Shown here one piece after another: positions 11,581 through 21,579 of a stretch of DNA of 64,000 nt. The stretch covers positions 94,290,112-94,354,111 of the forward strand of contig CM043945.1 in NCBI GenBank assembly GCA_014529385.2, given 5' to 3'. The stretch's first letter is position 1. Each line of letters starts with the position of its first letter. The notes under the pieces were generated by a model that did not search any database, had not been told where the DNA came from, and worked only from the letters and a program-made list of their open reading frames with translations. The position numbers and the translations under genes are program-made. This DNA comes from Adiantum capillus-veneris (lineage: Eukaryota > Streptophyta > Polypodiopsida > Polypodiales > Pteridaceae).

Positions 11581-12447
11581 AGACATCTTATGCGTAGGAT
11601 GTCTACAGGCTAATTTGGTGGGAATTTTGGGATTTTGAGTTGACCAGTGTGTTCAGAAGGTGGGGTTTACCGTATTTTCAACTGGAAAGTGGAAATTTGA
11701 CCATATCTTGACAGAATAAGGCCAGATAGACTGAAATTGCCAGACATCCTACCCAAATTGTGCCAAAGCATTATTTTAAGACCAAAACCATATGATGGCT
11801 ATATGAGCATGATTTGCATGATATATTGAGTGACTGAGAGGGGTTTCACCTCATTTGGGTGAGAAAATTTGGATTCAAAGCGGACTTTAGCATTTTGACT
11901 GAAAAAGGCAAGAACAGCTAAAATTGGGGACTTTTGAAATCCAAAGCAAAATCTAAGCATACCACTGGGTTGCTGACATCAAGGGGAAGCTGTGGATCAA
12001 GTCCGGGGTCAAACAGGCCAAAAAGACATCCTACCCGTAGAATGTCTTCTGTGTGATTTTACACTCCAAACCTAATTTGAGCATACCAAAGTGATCAGCA
12101 ACTCAAGGGGAGCCTATGTTTTGAATTTGAAGCCATTCTGATGAAAAATACATCCTACACGTAGGATGTCTAAAGCAAGAAATTAAAGCCAGATACTGAC
12201 AGTGGACATAGCAAGGTGTTGTATAGCCTGAGGCAAGCTCCCTAGTCCATTTTGGTCCAAATTGGAGTTGAATAGACTGATCAAGATCAGCAACAGGCTT
12301 TCGGAACAGATTTCTGATCCATTGACCAGCTTATAGGTGTCCAAATCAAAAAGTAAAAACAGCTGTGGACTCAGCACATCAAGGGGAATCCATAGTGCAA
12401 AAATCTAGGCAAAACAAAGTAGGAGACATCCTACGCATAGGATGTCT
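11581..12447 (+). repeat. Leader with four 24-bp palindromes
   Basis: Four near-perfect 24-bp palindromes occur at 11581-11604, 12024-12047, 12148-12171 and 12424-12447, plus a half-site at 11742-11753. Each has the arm AGACATCCTA, four central bases and the arm TAGGATGTCT. Flanking text is also repeated (CATCAAGGGGA.. and ATTCTGATGAAAA..), so the palindromes sit inside a diverged longer repeat related to the array at 27652-28246. The following bases to 12868 hold no recognisable feature. Confidence 0.9.
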
Positions 12448-12868
12448 ACTACACTCTACTGAAGAGAAAAATTGACTGGGCTTAGACAGTGAGATTCCAT
12501 TTGGCTTAAGGGTTCCAGAGCTTCTTTCAAAAGTGAATTTGGACCTTGTTTGTCCATTTGACGGAGCAAAGACTAAATTCAGACTTTTTCACGTAAATTG
12601 ACCAACATCCGAGAGAAGTACAGTTCCAGATTAGCACACCTAATCCAGAACATCAGCAGTGTATAAAATATATTAGTGGTTGAGATTAACTCTCCAGTTA
12701 TACCAATCATTACTAAGATAACCTCTAGCAAATAAATGCTTTGATTCGATTGCCGAAATTAAACGCTTGTGTACAGGTATATTCAGCAGCAAATCAAGAA
12801 GTTGTGCGGAGACTGATCCTTTGCCAGGTGAGTGGTTGGATTTGTGGTAAATTGCATTGATAATTTTG

Positions 12869-15800
12869 ATGAATTTAAGATCAGGAAGATACATTTTTAG
12901 AGACCAGAAGGTGGCAAGTGACCAAGATATCTTAGTGTCCACCGAGGAGAGTGTAACTCAAGCAAGGCTAGATCCACTAGCACAGATTATTGAGGAAGGT
13001 AGTGATACTAACACTTCGTCAGAAAAATATTTCTTCATGATGGGTAGTCAAGAGCTAGGAGGTTTCACCTATGACGGACCAATGCCAAGAGGAAGCACCT
13101 CCCTAAATCCTTTGAATGATTCCAAGCTCATTGTGATCTTCTTAAACCTGAGGGGAGCCCTAGTCTATTCTGACTATTGAGGACGCAAGTGCATTTGTAT
13201 CAAAGAGAGGCCGGCTCAGAGATTGGAGATAATTTGAGTCTATGATGATGGAGATAGATTTCGAAACGAAAAGGGGAACCACTATCTGATAGTCAGTAAC
13301 CCTGAAGATTACAACAGATATGGAGATAACGTGGCGAAAGGAAAATGGTTTCAGAAGCTCAAGAACCGCCACCAAACATTGATCGGCCCGGAGCTATTTT
13401 TATGTATGATAAGAAAACAACCAGGTTTCCAATTTATAATGAGAACGTGGGAATCTACAAGCATGAGAGTGAGGGTATAGTCGCTTACTTTCGCAGCAAA
13501 GAACCATACTTAAACGAATTAAGCAAAGACAAGGTTCTTTACTTATTCTCTTATGAAACTGCTATGGGGAAGGGTATAGTTTTTGTTGATAGATACGGGT
13601 GAGAATACCAACGTATTCTCCCGGAGGAGGTAGAAAAAGCAACAGTTCTAGGAGCATCAACATACACCCCAGACAACGTGCCAAGAGCCACCTACACCCC
13701 TAGCAAGTCGACGAATCCCTTTTCAGAAGATTATGATGCCATCTCACATTCTACCCAATCGCAGACGTTCAACAATCAAAACCAACCAGCAACTCAGCCA
13801 TCATTGCAGGCATGGCTTTGACAGAGTGCAACATTGAAACAAGACTAAAACCGAGATGGTTATCAAGCCGCACGAGGGCTAAGGGATTTGCAAGAACCAC
13901 CACTCTATTCAAGGTATCAAGGAGAAAGTAAGCCAAAGACTCAAGGGTCAACAGATCCTTGAGGACCAATCATAGAACGAGTTCGAAGAGATGAACCATC
14001 TCTGGCAAGAACTGTTAGAAATTATGGCTTAGGAGCACCACTGGGAGAGGAACCAGCCTACTACAGAAGACCTGAGGAGGTATATCGATTAGGACGTGGA
14101 GATCCAGTGATGAGTTTTTTAGACCATCATAGAATTAGACCTTCTCAAGTGCAAAAATGGGTAAACAAGAAATACACAGGAAACAGAGACTCAAGGGATC
14201 ATGTAGTAGCCTTTGTGCGTGTAATTAGAGCTAAAGAGGTGTTAAACTTCCCTACCCAATTTGCAGGGTTTGGACTAACCCTAGAGGATGACGCTGCTAC
14301 TTGGTTTGACTCTGTAGAGCGTAGAGACTTTTAGTCTATGGAGGAAGTGTTTGACGAATTTATCGAATTCTCACAAAGGGGGATAGCTCATAATACCATC
14401 TCACAAATCCATAAATTCAAATAGAAAGATGGGGAATCTGTACGAAAGGCAGTCCTAAGACTAAAAAGATATGTTAAGTTCTGTCCTATGGAAGAACTGC
14501 CAACTGAGTCCAAACTTATGCTTATATTCATCCAAGGACTAAGGAATGCGGATCTCCAAAAAGACTTACATATGAAGAGGAGCACGACGTTGAATGAGTT
14601 GACCAAGGAGACTCTTTACCTTGTGGACAATTGTGCAGTCTACAAAGAGGGGGAGTTCAAGGACCTTGACGACGATTCATCTTCACAACAAAGTGGAAGC
14701 AAGTTCTAAGTCAGCACCAAAAGGATAAATAGCTGTAAACCAAGAGCTGCTTGTAGATGAAGTGTTAAAAAAGATTAAGTTGTACGCCAAACCCCATGCT
14801 AAATAGCCCAAGTGGTGTGCTATTGAACAAAAATGGACAAACCATGGGACCGAGGAATGTTATTATAACAAGGGATATGTGAGAGAGAGACCCTATGCTC
14901 CCCAAGCTCAGGTAGCTTCTCCTCAAGTTCCACCCATGCCTAGGTATCAAGCAGGCAACCTACCAGAACCTGTAGGTGTAGAAAGACCACAACCGGTGTT
15001 GGGGCAACAACCACCCCTACCAGGATTACGACCAGCCGTCGGTATAAGATACACACCAACCGTAACCGAATCAGAGGATAATGCTTTGGTGCCTATGCAT
15101 GCATATTATGAAGATCCCAATGGATATGCGGAAAACTCTACCTATTATCCACTGCAAGAAACCTCGACACCAAAACCATGGAGCACGATCGGAAGTACAG
15201 GACCACCAACAGCTGCACATGTAGCAGGAGAAGGAAGATATAGCTTAGATGAACGAACATTGTTGTTCATAGCCAACAGAGGCATGGGCGGAAAGAGACA
15301 TGCATACCAACAAAGGGGAGCTCAAGGAACACTTCAATAGCCCAAGGGACCCTTCTACAAGTGTGGTGGAGACCATTGACTAAGAGGCTGTCCTCATGAT
15401 GATATCATTAGAGTCAACGCATATTGCACCGAGTGTGGAGTTACTCATTTGATTCCCGATTTCCCTAAAAATCCGAGCAAAGGAGCAAAAACCACCTTGA
15501 ACATGCTAGAAACAGTACCTTCCAGTGGAGGGCCACAAAATGAAACAATAATACCTATTCAGGCGGTGACACGAGCCCAAGCTCAAGGAATGACGAATGA
15601 ACCCATAATTGAAGAGCCAAAAACCGATGCCCAAAGTTCAGAAACAAAAAATCAGAGAAGCACTTGGAAAGCTAGAAAGGCGCGTGTGAGAGCCAAGAAA
15701 GAACGAGAGCAAACAGCTCTATCCGAGGAGTTAAAACATACAAAGGATAGATTAGAGAGGTTAGAGGATCTAGCTAGCTTAAGTTCACACACCACGGCAA

Positions 15801-17972
15801 CCATAGCACCCAAGGAAATAGCAGAGCCCAAAATTGCAGGATCAAGAGGATCTGTACTGGCAGACAAGGTAAATGAGCAGTTGGATGCGCTTCTAAAAGC
15901 TTATGAAGCCAGACTCAAAAAGAACCAAACCCAGGAGCAGAAATAGAAAAACAAAGGTTAGAAATGTGTAAAAAGATGATTGAAACAACCCAATCATTGA
16001 TGGAAGTCCCGCTGGGTAAACCTGCAAATTGGCATGAAGCACTAGCTCCAACCCCTATCCAACCAACTTTAGAGGAACAAGTAGAAACAAAGGGAAGACT
16101 CGCTAATGCCTATGAGTCCAGAGGAGAACCTATCCTAGTGCCAAATACAATAGATGAGGCAAGTGATGGGTTCCGGCCTAAAACATTGACAGAAATGGGT
16201 AAGGATTGTAACGGTCTAGACGATTTGTGGAAGCAAATCCGTGAGGCCAACAAGGCTAACAGGATGAGTAACCACATGAATAGCATGAGAAAAGAGAAGA
16301 ATATGATCTTACCTCCTATTGAAGAATTTGAGGCAAGGTCACAAATGAACTTTGAGATACATTCACAAGGGGGAGACCAGGGATCAATTAGTTCGGGGCA
16401 CAACCAACCAGACTCAGTGAAAACTTTACCCTCTTACCTAGGAGAGTATGAAGCCAAGTCTAAAGTGAGAGCAATCCCATCTCAAAGACTTTCTTCTAAC
16501 AAAGTGATGGATTCACAAGGATTGATTGAGTTATTGTCCACCCCGGTGGCATGCACATGATCACATTAGCCGAACTCCTAAGGTTACGACCAAACATGTG
16601 GACCACAGTAGGTAAATGCCTAGAAAAATTTGGAGTAAAAGACCCCACCTTGAGGCTACAGGAAGGGATCAGAGAGTTGGACAGGCCTCAACTAAACACT
16701 AGGCCAATACCATTAAACAAGGTTGGAGAGTATTGCGAGGGAGAAGATGGAAACACCACGCTACCAGTAGAATTCCAAGGAGTAGTTTCCAAAGCTATTC
16801 TTGATAGTGGAGCGGGAGTTGCTATCGCCACCAAGAAAATCTGGAAAAAATGAGGAAAACCATATTTAAGAGCTACCAGAATGAAATTGCAATTGGCAGA
16901 TGGGTTCATGGAGAAGCCTCTAGGACTTTTAGAAAAAGTGATTGTCACTTCGTGTGGGATCGAGTATAATCATACATTTGCAATAATCGATTTCGACAAA
17001 AAGAACAATTATGAGATCATCTTGGGAAGACCATTCATGCGAAAATTGAAGATGGTCCAAGATTGGGGTTACGACCACATATACCTCAGACATGGTGAGA
17101 CAACAACTAAAATACACCTGAAAGACCATAGTTACAAAGATGTGAACCAAACACCTGTGAAAGAGTTTGATTCAGCTACTACAGTAGCAGGATTGGAACT
17201 CCCAACATGGTTAGGGCAACAAAAAGAGCTATGGATGTGCGGAGCTTCACATTGTGGAAGCTTAAGAAGGGATGAATGCGTCTTAGAAAGAGAGATTGAG
17301 GACAAGGAGTATATTCCGGAACCTTTCCCTGAAGATGCCTTGGAACCTCTACAATGGGAACACATACTAGCAACATTGGATGTCTATACCATTACAGATA
17401 GTCCAACAATAAAATTTTGCGATAAGGATGGCTTTGATGTGTTACCCTACTACATGGTAAGCATTATACCCGGAGAAGATGAGACGATAGAACCACTAGA
17501 AAAAGAAGAGTTTTATAACTCCTCTGAACATCTCGAAGTAAATGATGATGCAATTAATGAGTGTTCAGACAACTCAAGTGAGTGTGGGGGGAAAACAGAG
17601 AATATCAGGTTTTATGATTTTGCTAATCAGCACCCTAGATGCCAGGAACGCTATAGGAGGAAACGAGCTGCAGGAAACAAAGTGAGAGAGAACCTGATGC
17701 CCAGGATAAAAGGTAAAACTCATTATTTGATGCTTGTAAAAGCAGAGGATTGTGTAAAAGATCAAATATCAGGAAGATTCTCAAAAGATCGAAGGGAAAG
17801 AACGCAAGAGGAAATAAAACAGGTACAAAAAGCTAAAACAGAAACAGAATCACAAAAATTAAAAAAATCAAAAAAAGAAACAACAAAAGACCAAGAGTGG
17901 ACCAAACTGGATTGTAAACAGAAATACCAAGAACTGAAACGGTCCTTACGTGAGATATGGACTACGGCATAA
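12869..17972 (+). pseudogene. Outer-element gag-protease polyprotein, decayed
   Basis: Starts at an ATG giving MNLRSGR, matching the MHLRSGR start of the inner element's gag. In order: an N-terminal acidic region; a retrotransposon gag domain at about 14107-14709 ('ATWFDSVERRDF', 'FIQGLRNADL'); a Pro-rich linker (14879-15340); zinc-knuckle remnants at about 15358 and 15427, with 'CTECGVTHL' missing its last Cys; a charged coil (15449-15946); and an aspartic protease with catalytic 'LDSGAG' (about 16800) and 'ILGRPFMR' (about 17018). A Lys/Glu-rich tail ends at 17972. Breaks include TGA near 13180 and 13600, TAG 14332, TAG 14422, a stop near 14709, and TGA near 16852 just after the protease active site. 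No reverse transcriptase follows. It would have encoded capsid and protease for the element's particle. Confidence 0.85.
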
Positions 17973-18018
17973 GATAGTCATGGTAAAGGGGAGTCAGAGA
18001 AGGGAAACATGAATGTAT

Positions 18019-18023
18019 CATCA
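18019..18023 (+). other. Target-site duplication CATCA, left copy
   Basis: CATCA directly precedes the inner 5' LTR and is repeated at 27218-27222 right after the inner 3' LTR. This proves a single insertion event into the outer element. Confidence 0.92.
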
Positions 18024-18324
18024 TGTTAACCCTCGTGGCTCACGGACACCCTATCGCCTACGACGGACACTGTAACCATATTATTTATTTAAGTAGAGTC
18101 AGGCACCGGGCTTGTCGATCCAATAGGGAAAGGTAGAGTGATCGCCGATGAGAGGCGCACTCTAACACGAACATGCTAGGGTTAGTTGGCTAAGCATGGG
18201 CGCCCAAGTGTGAATGGGGTGAGCTCCTATAAAAGCCAACTAAACCTAATTTTTACTCATTCTCTCATTTGTGCAATAGAAGAGTGCTCTTGCTCCATCT
18301 CCATCTTCTTCTTCTTCACCTCCT

Positions 18325-18361
<37 letters not shown>

Positions 18362-18611
18362 GAGAGTGTGTGTGCGATCGAGCATTACGAAGGCACGACG
18401 GCGGCGAGGCGGTTGAGCGCGGCACGACTGCAGCTTCTTCTTCATCGCGGCGAGGAATCCACCACGAAGGCGAGCGTAGAGCGGTGAGTGACACACCCTT
18501 TGCTCTCTTGAGCTTGCTAGTTTAGGCTTGTTGTGTGCTTGGAGCCGTTTGTGGCTCGCACACGGTGTATTGGCAAGTCCCTTGCTTCGACAGTGCGGCA
18601 AGGAGCGCACA
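18024..18611 (+). repeat. 5' LTR of inner element
   Basis: 588 bp, TGTTAACCC...GCGCACA. Contains a TATA box and a GT/GA microsatellite (about 18325-18366). Substitutions relative to 26632-27217 were seen near 18118, 18402, 18447 and 18599. Confidence 0.95.
18228..18235 (+). promoter_or_regulatory. TATA box of inner 5' LTR
   Basis: TATAAAAG in the context GAGCTCC-TATAAAAG-CCAACT, with the same box at 26836-26843 in the 3' LTR. Its position, about 200 bp into a 588-bp LTR, fits the U3/R boundary. Confidence 0.75.
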
Positions 18612-18615
18612 TTTT

Positions 18616-18633
18616 TGGCGCCGTTGCCGGGGA
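18616..18633 (+). other. Primer-binding site, tRNA-Asp
   Basis: TGGCGCCGTTGCCGGGGA, 4 nt after the LTR end. It equals the complement of the plant tRNA-Asp 3' end, the primer used by Athila/Tat-type Ty3 elements. Confidence 0.92.
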
Positions 18634-18736
18634 TATGCCCTACACTAAGCTCGGTTAGCACTTTACGCTTCCTTGTGGTGCAATTTCTATCATAGGAAAG
18701 GCAGGGAAGGAGTGTGTGGAGATTTCTGTTTTTGCG

Positions 18737-18975
18737 TTTTCTGTCAAGTTTCAATTTCTGCTATTGTCTGTGCTTTTTCAATTTTCTGCATTTCTTGCGT
18801 TTTTTCAATTTCTGCAATTTCTGCATTTACAATTTCGGCGTTTTCAATTTCTGCAATTTTTTGCATTTCTGCGTTTTTTCAATTTTCTGCATTTCTGCAT
18901 TTTCAATTTCTGCGTTTTCAATTTCTGCAATTTTCTGCATTTCTGCAATTTCAATTTTTGCGTTTTCTGCATTTA
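18737..18975 (+). repeat. TTTCAATTTCTGC minisatellite in inner leader
   Basis: About 20 tandem variants of a 9-15-nt pyrimidine-rich unit built from TTTCAA, TTTCTGC and GTTT. It is followed by (AAT)n and A-rich sequence (18975-19010). Long Phe/Ser/Ala frames across it are artefacts. Confidence 0.9.
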
Positions 18976-19522
18976 AAAAAAATAATAATAATAATAAAAT
19001 TTTAAAAAAAACGGAAATTAAAAACGCGATTGAGGCGAAATTTTTCGAAAATAAAAAACGTCACTCTTAAAACGGACGGGTTGGTTTGTATAAAAGATAG
19101 ATCGGGATCATTTCCCCAAGCCCAAGCCTAGGCCCAGGCCTCAGTCCTCAATCTTATGATATATACTAGACTCACTCTTATATATATACCCTACTCCATC
19201 AAGAGAGAATGATAGGATGTGGGACAAGTCCTCCACTCTCCTCCTTTCTCTTCCCACTTGCACCCTTAGACTTTCTAGTTTGGGCCTAGTTCCCTACTGG
19301 AAATTGACAGTTTTAGGGATTCTGAGGGCATAGAGTGACCAAACAAAGGGCTGTAAAGCACGGCACGACCCTCTGACCGATACGCTCGTTTCGAGCTATC
19401 ACACGACCCATTCCACGACACGCTCTAAAAAATCTAGCAAAAAAACAAACAAAAAACACGCTAAAAACTAGTCACAAGGCCTCCTAGAGCAGCTTTTTGA
19501 CACCTTAGGGTATCAAAAGCAC
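18976..19522 (+). other. Inner-element leader, no gene seen
   Basis: Untranslated leader between the minisatellite and the gag start. It includes (AAT)n at about 18983-19000, and the phrase AGCACGGCACGACCC resembles the outer leader. No supported frame. Confidence 0.5.
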
Positions 19523-19990
19523 GTGCACTTACGCTCTGGGCGGGTGCTAGAACACGAGCATATTGAGGGTGCCTCTGTTCATACGGACACCCATTACCCA
19601 TCCACGATAAGCTCTAGACCCTCAGCGGGGACACAAGGTAGCACCACCCAAGACCCTAAAATAGCCGCTAGTGATTCCTCCTCCGACTCAGAAATCATGG
19701 AAGCATACCCTACCCAAAACACTGAGAGAGAAGGCCATGCACCTCGCGAAGCTCCACAGCCTAGTACTAGTATGTTTAGCCGTTTCATGGAAACATTAGG
19801 TAGAGCTACTCGCTCGGAACCTGATGCAAATGAAGCACACGAAGGGGGTGGGGAAGTGGAATCTCCTTTCACATCGCACGTGGACCCCACACCCCCAAAG
19901 AGTGTCCATGTGGATATCCTACCAACTTCTTACCAAGAAGGCCCTGTTGAGCTGCCTCCTTCGAATTTCCCTCTAGAGTACCGTTGGTGA
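19523..19990 (+). CDS. Inner-element gag N-terminal segment
   Basis: Opens MHLRSGRVLE, the same LRSGR start as the outer element's gag, and runs 155 codons of Ser/Thr/Pro/Glu-rich, low-structure sequence. It ends at TGA 19988-19990 while the next frame (from upstream of 19984) is already open. Gag therefore continues by a frame change here. This could be a programmed frameshift or a 1-2-bp indel; I see no classic slippery heptamer and favour an indel. The start is chosen because the LRSGR motif is shared. Confidence 0.7.
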   Translation: MHLRSGRVLEHEHIEGASVHTDTHYPSTISSRPSAGTQGSTTQDPKIAASDSSSDSEIMEAYPTQNTEREGHAPREAPQPSTSMFSRFMETLGRATRSEPDANEAHEGGGEVESPFTSHVDPTPPKSVHVDILPTSYQEGPVELPPSNFPLEYRW

Positions 19991-21579
19991 CAAGTAAAAC
20001 CACGGGGAGCAACATTGCTTCTACCTCACAAGAAACCATTAACACGTCGACTCTAGAAGGATTGTTCATTAATGATCATTGGATATACGACCTCCACACT
20101 GAGGTGTTGACGGATCTACACTCTGGCCACGCCTACCATGTAGGATGGATAGAGATTGTACAATCCACCTCTAGTGCCACGAGCATCGAAGATCAACAGA
20201 AAATGATCTGTAATGTTATCCATGGCATTATTCAATCAGAAAGGCAAAACCAAGGGGTAAATATACTCTCAACTGGCCCCATGAGATTTCTGGATACGAG
20301 CAAGGCTCAACAGCCTACTCTATCACAAATGGAGACTCCTCTAATGAGCCCCATGGACCCATCTTACGTCATTTCACCTGGGGTCTCTATGCAATCTGAG
20401 ACTCCGAGAAAAAACTTTAGCTTCCCTAACTTGGCTCAACCCTCTATCAAGGAAAACACAGTGCTCACTCCAGGGATAAGCCTGACAGAGAATGTACCGA
20501 TGACATCTACGGTTAGCGCAATGCCACTACCTAGTGTCGTAGTACCTAATATGGGGCCTCGACCATATGTGCCTCTAGCCCCTTATGCACACATGGCCCC
20601 CACACCTCCAATTGTACCACTTGCTTATGCTCCTCGAGTGCCGCTCCCTAGCCCTTATCCGGGTGGACCTCTGCCCGGTTATGTTCCATATACTGCATCA
20701 TCCACACATATGCCAAGACCGGTACCCGTTCCTCTCCCACATATGATTCCAAGAGTACCTCCACCGGCCCTACCTCCTCCCATAGGTGACTTGGCAGCGT
20801 TTGCTCAAACCATAGGTCGATCTATCACAGAAAATATGCGTCACGCATCTGATAGAGAGCCTAGAAGTAAGGCAGTACAAATTGCCAAACTCACGCAAAA
20901 ATTCAATGGGGACGAAGATGCTAGGAAACACATTGAAGTGTTTGAACAAGTATGTGATTCCTTAGGGGAACGCAACGAACTACATAAGTGCAATGCCTTA
21001 AGCTTGACATTAAGTGGGAAGGCTGGAGATTGGTATAGAACCCTAAGGGTGGACGAGAAAACAATCTACCCTACCCTTCGAAGGTTGTTTCTAAAGGAGT
21101 ACATACGAGAAGGTGTGCTTTGGGGTGTAGCATCTCAGCTACAGAAGGCCGAACGTAAGGAAGGAGAGTCAGTAAGGGACTTCATTAGTCGTCTAAAGCA
21201 CTTAAACTCTCGCTGCCCTGTAAATGAGCGCTTCAACAATAACCAACTGCTTGATCGATTCATTCGAGGGTTGAGGAATGAAGGAATCTATAATGGACTA
21301 GTGATTAGAGGTATCACAATCTGGGAAGATGTCACTGCCAATGCAATCCAATTAGAGGACAACTTGATGATAGCAGGCATGAGGGTGTCTACTGACACGA
21401 GATCCACTAGCTCACAAGCCATTGAGTATGAACCCATGACTGCAAAGCCCATTGCCAATGAGCCAAAGGTATTTGAGACATTCTTGACAGACCTCACCAA
21501 GGCAATCCAAGAGTCTCTTAAGGATAATCGACCCCCTCAAAATAGTCACATGTATCCAAGAAGGGAGCAACAATGGTAA
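19984..21579 (+). CDS. Inner-element gag, capsid segment
   Basis: About 530 codons. The first half is a Pro-rich low-complexity region (residues about 150-270, many PLP/PYVP motifs). It is followed by a retrotransposon gag (capsid) domain at about residues 295-460 with 'FNGDEDARKHIEVFEQVCDS', 'LSGKAGDWYRTL', 'KEGESVRDFISRLKHL' and 'LLDRFIRGLRNEGIY'. The listed first codon is TTG, so this segment is a continuation of the upstream gag and not an independent start. It ends at TAA 21577-21579 with the same frame open beyond (QQW stop SICL), so one C-to-T change at a CAA codon explains the break. Capsid assembly in the cytoplasm is the expected role. Confidence 0.8.
   Translation: MVTSKTTGSNIASTSQETINTSTLEGLFINDHWIYDLHTEVLTDLHSGHAYHVGWIEIVQSTSSATSIEDQQKMICNVIHGIIQSERQNQGVNILSTGPMRFLDTSKAQQPTLSQMETPLMSPMDPSYVISPGVSMQSETPRKNFSFPNLAQPSIKENTVLTPGISLTENVPMTSTVSAMPLPSVVVPNMGPRPYVPLAPYAHMAPTPPIVPLAYAPRVPLPSPYPGGPLPGYVPYTASSTHMPRPVPVPLPHMIPRVPPPALPPPIGDLAAFAQTIGRSITENMRHASDREPRSKAVQIAKLTQKFNGDEDARKHIEVFEQVCDSLGERNELHKCNALSLTLSGKAGDWYRTLRVDEKTIYPTLRRLFLKEYIREGVLWGVASQLQKAERKEGESVRDFISRLKHLNSRCPVNERFNNNQLLDRFIRGLRNEGIYNGLVIRGITIWEDVTANAIQLEDNLMIAGMRVSTDTRSTSSQAIEYEPMTAKPIANEPKVFETFLTDLTKAIQESLKDNRPPQNSHMYPRREQQW

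Noticed and set aside
18186-18754. Frames across the inner 5' LTR (up to 165 codons), repeated at 26794-27216
   Set aside because: They lie in LTR sequence including a GT/GA microsatellite, and the same frames recur in the other LTR.
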